Part shown: positions 55,823-64,000 of the stretch, piece by piece
Position numbering within the stretch: the stretch's first letter is position 1
How the letters are laid out: each line of letters starts with the position of its first letter
Source of the DNA: Lasiosphaeria ovina
Lineage: Eukaryota; Ascomycota; Sordariomycetes; Sordariales; Lasiosphaeriaceae
Assembly: GCA_033439765.1 (NCBI GenBank)
Contig: JAULSN010000005.1
Coordinates: forward strand, 2,309,001 to 2,373,000
Reading direction: 5' to 3'
Length of the DNA stretch: 64,000 nt
Translations under genes and position numbers: made by a program
Notes under the pieces: generated by a model
What the model was told of the DNA's origin: nothing
What the model saw: the letters and a program-made list of their open reading frames with translations, nothing else
Database searches by the model: none

Positions 55823-58800
55823 AAGCGTCGACGCTCTACAAACGTGAGCTACCACCGTCAGGCCTCGCCTGTTTCGAACGGGAAACCAAGAAAGAGAATA
55901 GAAAAGGCTGGACTAATTATTTGGTTATGACAGACCCTCGCGTTAATTTGCCCTCGACCGGCTACCAGCCAAATGATAGGCAACTATCTCTAGGCTGGTG
56001 CTAAGTGCGGCGCCGCGAGCTGTGTCTCTTAATTACAGCAAAGCTGTTGTCTGAAGGTTCTGCTTTCTTCTTTTTCGCTCCGATGTCTCGAAAGTAATGG
56101 GGCTGGCGGCTGGCGGTTACTGGTTTGTGATATTCTCAACAGGGCCTCCTCGCGAGCTTGCGTTTTCTCTCTCTCGTCTCTCATCTCTCATCTCTCCTCC
56201 TTTTTGTAAGGTGTAAATCACCTACACACTTGTTAGTTGTGTGTTTTTATTCCCTGCATGGTCGGACATGCAGCCATGTATGTCTTGATAACTGTACGTA
56301 AACGCAACGCGAGCACAACAAGGACAAAAAAAATGGAAATCTCACTTGAGCTCTGAAGGGCTTCTTGAGGGATAATCAGCAGGCAGGCACGTTTGTTTCC
56401 GGTATGTATTTTACCTGAGATGCTCGCGGTGATTATGTGCTCCATTGCGCGGCCTGCGCCTGTTTCCAAGCTATCGGGATTCTCGAGCGACGAAGGTCCG
56501 CGCAAGGCTACGTTTTTATTCTCCGGTTCCTATGGCAATGTAGCAATGTGCATTAATCATGAGGCGGCAGCTGCCCTTTTTCTCGCCCAGGCTACTCGAA
56601 TAATTAGTGGTGGTTGGAATGGGCGTGCCCCGCGCTGTGTGTTTGGTGGTTACACGGCATTATCGGTCTTGTTGTGGTGTGTGTGTGGTTCCGGCCCTGT
56701 GGTCCAATGATCTGTCCGCCGGTGTGTCTGTCTCTGACATGGCCGGCCTTTTTGTCTGCCTGCCTTCTACCAGCCTCCTTATATGTTTCAAAGGACATAT
56801 ACCAATATATATATACCTATATATAGATATATATATACTCGTGCATTCGTTCATTTTTAGTGTGTGCACGGTAGTGGGTGTAGGCCATTTGGCTTTGCTT
56901 TGGTGATGGATCTAGCTGTGGAAGTCGTTCCTGGAGTAAGGTAGACGAAAGACTCGTGCATTCGTTAGCAGGGCGTGGGTTTTTCTTTTCTTATTTTCTT
57001 TTTACACTGACGTTTGAAACTCCAACAGCTACGTATTTACCTGATTCTGATCCTAGGTCAAGTCCGGAGCCGCAGGCTTCATTGTTTGGGAGCATAGATA
57101 GGTAGGTATGGCGTGTTTCGATGCCTCACACTCACAGCAGTATTCGGGACTCGGGGGTGAGATTGTGATATTTTAGGCAACATTCGTATTGAAGAGCTGT
57201 TCCTTATATCCGCTGCTATTCAGCTGGGGTAGTTAATCACCTTGCTCTGAGATATGATTGCTGCTCAGCCTGCTTCGTCAGCTGGGCCGCATCTGGATTT
57301 TCAGTGTTTGCGAGTGGCTCAACAAAATAGGACGATGGACTCTGGGTAGGGACCTTGGTTGACTCAACTCGACTGAGTCGAATACGTTTGTTGAACCAAT
57401 TAGTACCTCGGCGTTAAATGTGCATTCATAGCTCTGTTTATGAGGAGGTGGTGGAGGTGTATTAACATGAGCATGTTTGGCACGCCCCAGATTGGTCGCC
57501 GCAGGATATTCAAATCTCAGACTTCAGGTTTACAACGAGACCAGTGTTTGCTGCCTCAGTATGTACCTACCTGAATTGAGGCCAATGGCGGGGCAGGTGG
57601 CACGCTTTCCAACTTGTCGGAATAAGAATCCATGCTACGCAAACACGCCAAAGGACGACTCACCGATACAGCTCGTGGCCGCCTAGGACGGTTTGAAAAT
57701 GAACCGAAAACGACAGCTCATTTGAATACCATTTGCCCTGCCAGCTGCAAGATGCAGACGAAGTGGCGACTCGTCTTGGGGGGCTGACTAAGTTTGTGCA
57801 CAACTCGAAACGGGGGAAGCTTTGCCCTTGTCCGCCAGAAACTGGCGTCCGAACGTTGAATCGATTCATTACAACGAACCAAGATGTCTATTCCCCCGTT
57901 GTACCGAAGGGCGACTGGATAGTAACTCGCTTCTCGGCGATGCCAAGTAGGCAGACAGGTAGCTCACGAAGCTGACAAACAGTGCCGCACAGCATTGGTT
58001 TTACTCGGTCAGGTTTGTGCCTCATCTGGCGGAAGATGCGATCCGACCAAGAAGCCAGCCGAACCAGAACTAAGAAAACTGCCCGTAGCAGCAAAAGAGG
58101 TTTTTGTTTATCTTTTTATTCGCTACCAGGCTGGTTCGCATTTCTATTCCCGAATTCACCGGATTTACAAAGGCTGGGCACGTCGGGGGACATGGATGGC
58201 AGCCCCGGGGTTTTGAATGGCAAAAGGCTGACAAACGAGAAAAGCCGCTAATGCATCATCTTCTTTGCACTCGACTTCGATTGCCTGTTTGTTATCATGC
58301 CACCGCGGCTTTGATTCCCTTTACTTCATTCACTTATTGCCAGTTGACACGCTCGCGAGGGGTCCACGCTACGCAACTGGGTGCGACCTGGCAACCCCCC
58401 CACTTTATGACATGAAATTCTTCTCGTCGGACCTAGACCTCCTGTAGTCATTCCCGCGGCTGATCACACCTCAACAATGGAAGCTCAAGTATACTCCCAC
58501 CGTTGACTGTGATGCCGAGAAGCCACCTCCTTACCAACCGTAATTCGAAATTCACTCTTGGCAACCCTTTAAATAAGCCGCCCAGCCCTAGTTGTGCTTT
58601 TTAAGTATGGTTATCCTCTTCTTTCGGTGCCCTCGTAATTAAACCGACGCTCAGAATCGATAGAAATCTTGCAGCCTTGCACCCCTTTCGCCGTCCTTCT
58701 CGAAGTAAGTGCCCAACAAGAAAGGCTTTCGTCCATCAGAACTCGCCATTCCAGCAGCAGTACTCCGTACCCCGGCGAAGAGCAAAAGCCTTGATCCCTC

Positions 58801-60167
58801 TCGCCTTTGCTCATCAAACCTGAAGCCTGAGTCGTGGCCCTCATTACGGTCAGTGCCACGTGCGGTCTTAATGGCCCCAAACAACCCGACCTGCAACCAC
58901 AATTTTACTCTTCACCTAGGGCCGGCTCCCATTTCAAACTCAACAACACAACACCTTGTCCTTTCCATCCACCCAGAATACCCCGCACCATCAGTTTGCG
59001 TGTTTCTGCGATTTTTAATTCGTTTTCTCTTTTCGGCGCGGCACAGACTCTCCCCAATTTTCTTCTCCGGCACCACACAACTGCTGATTCGACTCGGGCC
59101 CCTGGCGTCGACAAGGGTTTCTCTCCTCTAGTGGACTGCTAGCGCACTACCCGTCTTTGGAGCACCCGCTGCACGCAATATCGGTACCGGCTTACCGCGC
59201 ACCCTCCCGCTAGCCCTACCCCTCGACGGTGGTTTGAGTGGACACACCTGACGGGGATCGCGAGAATCTGTTCTCGCCCATCGCCCTTCCGTACGGTACG
59301 CGTCTTCTCCCACGTCCATCACCTCCCGCGCTTCCGCTGCCGTACAGTGACTACCCCTTACTATTCCCATCTGTCTCTGATGTCACCTCCCACCCGGACG
59401 ACTGTATTTCCTTGATAGCGGCGGTGGCCGTCGTGCGTCTTGCCGTTGATTTTTTTTTCGTGTTCGACGACGCCCTGCGCCGAGCCCCCCGTGGCTCCGG
59501 GACGCTCGTCGCTTTCGCGGCACCCCTGTCTCTGTTGTCGCTCAGGCTCAGACTGCCCCGACGCTCTCTTCATCGACCAACGCCACGTCTTTCAAGTTGA
59601 CGCATGAGACGACGAGGCGCTCTTGAGTGTCGACAGACTTTCGACTAGGCAGTCGTTGTCACTACAGTGCAGTTCAATGCAGCCAGTGTATCTTACCTAG
59701 TGCTCCATGCCTGGCCGCCCCTCTGTTATTATCCGTCGCACCTGCCTCTTCATCAAAACCATACACTTTTATTAGTCCGCCCAGTCCGGCTCTTCTTGTT
59801 CCCTTTCTTGTTTTACTTTAAACTTTGATCGTTCCTGACGCCTCACCAACTCCCTCGGCGCCCGCAACCTGCAGACTCTTCAACCCACACGTCGTCAACT
59901 ACCTACCTGCCTACCTATTTGCTATTATTCGGGTTCCGTATCCATCACACCTGATATCAAAAAAGTCAGCAAACCGCTCATCAGCGCTCCGCCTCCCCTC
60001 GTTAGGTTCGGGCCGCACAATGCGGTCCTTGTTGTCGTCGCTGTCCCGTCGCTCATGCCATTGTCATTAGTTTTCTAGTTCATTCTCGGCCGTCTCCATC
60101 AAAGGCGGACTCTCTTTGTGTTGCACGCTTTCTCTGGCCCGTGGGTCTCTGATGTCTTTATCCAGCA
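55823..60167. other. Spacer and long promoter/leader of SUZ12
   Basis: No gene supported between the F-box gene and SUZ12. It contains a TATATA cluster at 56803-56835. A TATA-like TTTAAATA lies at 58568-58575, and 58.6-60.1 kb is pyrimidine-rich leader-like sequence. If transcription starts near 58.6 kb, the SUZ12 leader would be about 1.5 kb, possibly with introns. Confidence 0.45.
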
Positions 60168-62526
60168 ATGACGGGCACACACTCGCGCAACCGCAGGCTG
60201 CCTTTCCTGCACCGGAACTGGATCAGAGCCACCAACCACTGGAACACCAAGATGGGAAATAACGCGTCGTCGCCGTCTCGCGACGCTGTCGACAAGTGCG
60301 GCAACGGCGAAGATCGTTGCCAGCACAGCAACAAGCGCCCCCGCATCGACAACGACTATGACGGCTTTCCGCTCTTTGAGCCTTATGCCACCATCCCGCG
60401 GGCCCTCCGCATCGAACTCCTCAAGGTCTGCCACAAGGACGCGCCTCGCGTCAAGAATGGCATCCTCAACGGTCTAATCCCGCCAAACGTCAAAGACACA
60501 AATCACTTCAGAGTCCGTTGCAGTATCAAGGTCACGTGCCGTAGAGGTGACGAGGATGTCGTCTTGCACGCCGACAGCCAGCTGTGCGACGTCAACATGT
60601 TCAAGAACCCCGCCGGCTCCTCTCCAATGGCCCGCTTCTCCTCCATCCAGCCCTTCTACATCCCCGAAGACAAGATCAGTCTCGAGCATGACGAGGGCGT
60701 GGTCTTTGGCCTCGCCGACTCATACCAGGTGGTAATCCGGCTCGAGTCCGGCGGTGGTATTAACTGGCCCCCCAATGACCTCCTCCCACCCGACAACTCA
60801 GCCCATTGGAATGACAGGCGGCTCCCTCTTAGGCAGTGGGCGTTCACCGCCACCATTGTCGACATATACAACCGCAACCGCAAAACCATTCGACTGAAGC
60901 TGAAGAAGACTTCCCAGGGCGACGAGATGACTGATTTTTCCATAGACGTTGATGTCCGCTGGTTTACGCCAGTTTCCACCCAGCTTGCGCGTGGGAAGGA
61001 TATCAAGCAGTCCATCACAGTATCTGCCCGGAACGAGACTGTGCTGCCGCCAATTAACGGTGTTGTGAACGGGAATTCACCCACAAAGGTCGTGAACGGT
61101 GTGAACGGCACCGATATCGGTGTTAATGGCGTAAACGGTGCCAACGGGCACCAGCAAGACCACATAGACGACCACGGCCTCGAATACCTGGCCAATGGAG
61201 AGGCAGATAAGCTCCCGAATGGGATTACAAATGGTGCTTTTTCAGAGCTCCCCGACGACTTGGCCGAGGGCGAAGTGACGCCAAGTCGAACCAGACGGCC
61301 GAGGCCAGAAATCAACTACAACGTCAAGCACATCTGGAACACCGCCGTTGGGAAGGAGCCCAAGAAACGGCGGAGGTTAGACGACGAGATTGACCAGCCT
61401 GACGAGCAGTCCATCACATATTTGCTTCCACCCGAGCAAGTACACACCGAGAAGCTCGCGTGTCTGATTTGCGGTGCGGAGAACGAGCGGATCACCCAGC
61501 TACGAGCTCATTGCCAGAGCCACCCGCAGTATGACTTTTATTTTCAACCCCGGGACGCCCGGACGAAGGGAGAGCTCAGGGTTCAGGTCACGCCAAGTGC
61601 CACTAATCTTGCCCAAGCGCTCCGGCCAAAAGTTTATCAGCTCGGTCTCCCAGTCAAGCCACTTGACCTAGATAAATATGTCGAGGGCGACCTCTCATGG
61701 GTCACGTCTCGTCTAGGCCCCGATGACGATCACGAGATTATTGAAAAATTCGTTCCGGCGAGGGTTCCCAAGGCAAGCCTCTCTACGGATAGACAGTTCT
61801 CTTGCAGTACAAAACTAACACATCCCCAGAAACTCGCCAGCAAGCGGTCAAAGAAGAAGATAGTGGTACCCAACATCAAACAGCCGCTTTTCGACCCGCT
61901 GAGCAAAGCACAGCTTGTGCCAGGCGCTGAAATCCGCCAGCACCCGGTAGACGATTCATGGCTTCTTCTCAAACATCGTGATAGCTTGCAAGACTTTCTT
62001 GACGTCGATCCCGGGGAGAAGGAGTACATGCAGGAATGGGACTCGTTTGTCTTGAACAAGCACATCTCTTCTGAGCAGTACCTGCCGCGCGTCTTCGTCG
62101 GCTTTGTGAAGGAGAAAGCGGGCTGGATTGTGCCCAAACGGAGTCGGTTGGAAGAGTTTAGCAAGCACGTTTCGATGTTGCTGGCAAGGCGAGCCATCAA
62201 CGAGGCATCCATTTTCGAGGCCACCAAGATAATCAACGAGGCGAGGACCAAAAACTCTGGCGAGGCGCCCAAAGTACTACCCAGGCATAACGTTACGGGC
62301 GGGTGCAATGCCTGCGGCAAACCTGTGCCGGTGTCGGCAATGTTGTCCTGCTCTATCAAGGTAAGCGGTATCCCATTGTTCAAAGCCCAGTGGGCAAATT
62401 TGAAGGAGCGCTTCTAACGTTCTCTTTTAGGCGTGCAAAAAACGTCTGTACCACGTGGATTGCGTGGACGGTGTGGACGAGGAAGTTTTGGAAGAGAAAA
62501 CTTGGGTGTGCGGCAAGTGCTCCTAG
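60168..62526 (+). CDS. SUZ12: SUZ12, Polycomb repressive complex 2 subunit (VEFS-box)
   Basis: Exons 60168-61772, 61830-62360 and 62431-62526, giving 743 residues. Intron 1 is a 57-nt GC-AG intron: AAG|GCAAGC, branch ACTAACA, acceptor CCCCAG. It has no stop and a length divisible by three, so an unspliced frame also looks open. Intron 2 is 70 nt. Features in order: LPFLHRNWIRATNHWN; an N-terminal WD/C2-like region; a linker with NGVNG repeats; a C2H2 finger, CLICGAEN...LRAHCQSH (about 430-455); the VEFS box (about 570-690: EYMQEWDSFVLNKH, WIVPKRSRLEEFSKHVS); and a C-terminal C4HC-type, PHD-like motif (CNACGKP... YHVDC... WVCGKC). SUZ12 binds and activates the EZH/KMT6 methyltransferase that makes H3K27me3. 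ATG 60252 (MGNNASS) is an alternative start. Confidence 0.93.
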
Positions 62527-63514
62527 AGCCAGTCTGCTCAACTAAGGAATATATGCCGGAGGCCGTGGCACAAACAAGTTGGCATGCAAAGCCATCCAAA
62601 AACAGGAACTACGTCGTCTCAGAGACCAGGCAGACGAGCATTAATATCCGAGAGAAGAGAGGTAGGAGAAGACATACGCACCATGTAATATAGTCCCAAG
62701 CAAGCAACACACATCACGCGAAGGGGCCGGTTCCCAGTTATCGGCTCGGCGCTATCATATATTAACAGGTGGAAGAGGTCAGGAGTCGTTTTGGTGGGGG
62801 GGAGAGCTTAGGGCTGGCTGGCTGTATCCATTTCTTAGCTGTATTTGTGAAAATGGAGACAAGTCATTGCTACGACTCCATGCTCTGTTTAACCGAGCTG
62901 CTGTATTATACTGGGGGGCGGAATGGATGCTAGTAGCCCGCACGAGGCCGCAGAACTATCTTTGGGTTTTTTACTTTTTCCGAGGCTAGATATAGTTGCT
63001 AAACGTGCTCTTCGTCTTGACGTTATTTTCGAGCCGACCGGCGGCTCTTGGTTTGTTCTGTAGGTCGTGGATGCGTCTATAATACACACCTACGTAGGAT
63101 TTGATACCGTTATGGAAGCACGACGACACCACACGCACACACCCTTGATATCCTCGTCTGGTGTCCATGGTTCTCTAAAAAGATGTTCCTTCCCTGTGGC
63201 GTATTCCACGGCTGTAATTCCTCTCGGTGGGTAGCGGGTCGGTTGCTGCTTTACCGGCGGCGTAGAGAGAACCACAAGTAAGGTTAGGTTAGGTAGGTAG
63301 GTAGGTAGCCAGCCAGTCCTCAGCATATGGGACAACCTGGTAAAATACCCTAGGCAATAGACTGGCGTGGCAAATGGATAGACGACGTGTTGAAAAACAA
63401 GGGAACCGGGAGAGGTGATATACAGATAATAGTTCAAACCAAAATGTTTTTTTGGCCGCTTATAAAGCCGTGTTTTGGATTCGGAGGAAAGGGCTGGAAG
63501 CTACCTAGCTAGTT

Positions 63515-63515
63515 T

Positions 63516-63550
<35 letters not shown>

Positions 63551-63551
63551 T
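63515..63551. repeat. (CA)n(TA)n microsatellite
   Basis: About ten CA followed by about nine TA dinucleotides. Confidence 0.95.
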
Positions 63552-63702
63552 CACACTTGTTACGAGACGACAAAATCACTGTCAAAATCACTCAAGGTAA
63601 TCCCTAGCAAGTAATAGGGCAAGGCAGGCCCTGAGACGAAAGAAAAGAGGGACATGAACACCGAAAAAGCATATCATCGATGCCGCAGACGCCCTACACT
63701 TT

Positions 63703-63953
63703 TCTGACTTTTCTGTCTCACGTCCTGCTCGCTGTAACGAGGCGATTGCGAGTCTAGTTTCACGTCCTGCCCGCCGTGGACAAGGCGTCCACGATTCTCC
63801 TTTTACGTCATGCCCGTTATGAATAGGCGTCTACGGCTTTCGTCTCACGTCGTGCCCACTATATGTGAGGCTTCTGCAATTTCGTTTCACGTGTTGCCCG
63901 CTATATGTGAGGCGTCTGCGATTTCGTTTCACGTGTTGCACGTTGTGAATGAG
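63703..63953. repeat. 42-bp minisatellite, about six diverged copies
   Basis: Units start TTTCACGT or a variant, then (C/G)(T/A)TGCCCGCTATATG, GAGGCGTCTGCGATTTCG. The last units carry CACGTG. Copies four to six are most alike and copies one and two most diverged. Confidence 0.85.
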
Positions 63954-64000
63954 GAAAATGGTTGCAGCAGCAAGGCGTGCAAAACTCATTAATATACCTA

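Larger units (their letters stand above)
62527..64000. other. Right-edge spacer with satellites
   Basis: No gene supported. It holds the SUZ12 3' flank, a GTAGGTAG run (63289-63308), a CA/TA microsatellite and a minisatellite that reaches nearly to the window edge. Confidence 0.6.

Overview
The window looks like a chromosome segment of a filamentous ascomycete (Pezizomycotina, probably a sordariomycete). The evidence is short introns of 55-130 nt with fungal branch points (CTAAC/CTGAC), pyrimidine-rich 5' leaders with TATA boxes, GC-rich genes separated by low-complexity spacers, a degraded pogo/Fot1-type transposon, and a SUZ12 protein of the fungal PRC2 type. I see no rRNA, tRNA, CRISPR or prokaryotic operon structure. 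Gene models below were spliced by eye from frame, splice-site and branch-point evidence.

Layout. 1-6.5 kb: a low-complexity nuclear-type protein on the minus strand, three very small cysteine-bearing genes on the plus strand (two or three exons' worth of Cys-rich head plus a polar tail), and a diverged tandem repeat of about 137 bp period. 7.4-28.5 kb: the main feature, a cluster of eleven genes or gene fragments that all carry the small fungal Myb/SANT-like domain (Pfam Myb_DNA-bind_8 type). Four (7.4, 10.2, 24.3, 27.2 kb) form one subfamily with the domain core F-L/I-F..L......DWEKVA and long basic or acidic tails. Seven on the minus strand (14.8-19.5 kb) form a second subfamily with the core W-N/D-x2-A-H-x-D-L. 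Six of these seven lie in a head-to-tail array with start codons 361-465 bp apart, and every first exon ends at the same phase-2 splice donor inside the recognition helix. A 1.94-kb fold-back element with inverted ends and TA target duplication sits in the middle of the cluster at 19.75-21.69 kb.

28.5-42.6 kb: a long gene-poor spacer, then two uncharacterised minus-strand genes (a 760+ residue basic nuclear-type protein and a 707-residue coiled-coil protein with an RD/RE-rich head), then repeat relics including an inverted repeat at 41.1-41.8 kb. 42.7-44.2 kb: RVB2 (Reptin AAA+ ATPase). 44.3-49.1 kb: AT-richer repeat-derived sequence with the pogo-type transposon relic at 46.15-48.08 kb. 49.1-55.8 kb: conserved housekeeping genes, namely a divergent pair LIN1/CD2BP2-like GYF-domain protein and UFD1, then an F-box/LRR protein. 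60.2-62.5 kb: SUZ12, the VEFS-box subunit of Polycomb repressive complex 2. The right edge enters a 42-bp minisatellite.

Working together: RVB2, SUZ12 and the Myb-like cluster all point to chromatin or DNA-bound functions, but nothing in the sequence ties them into one pathway. LIN1 (U5 snRNP) and UFD1 (Cdc48 cofactor) are independent housekeeping genes sharing a 0.6-kb bidirectional promoter region.
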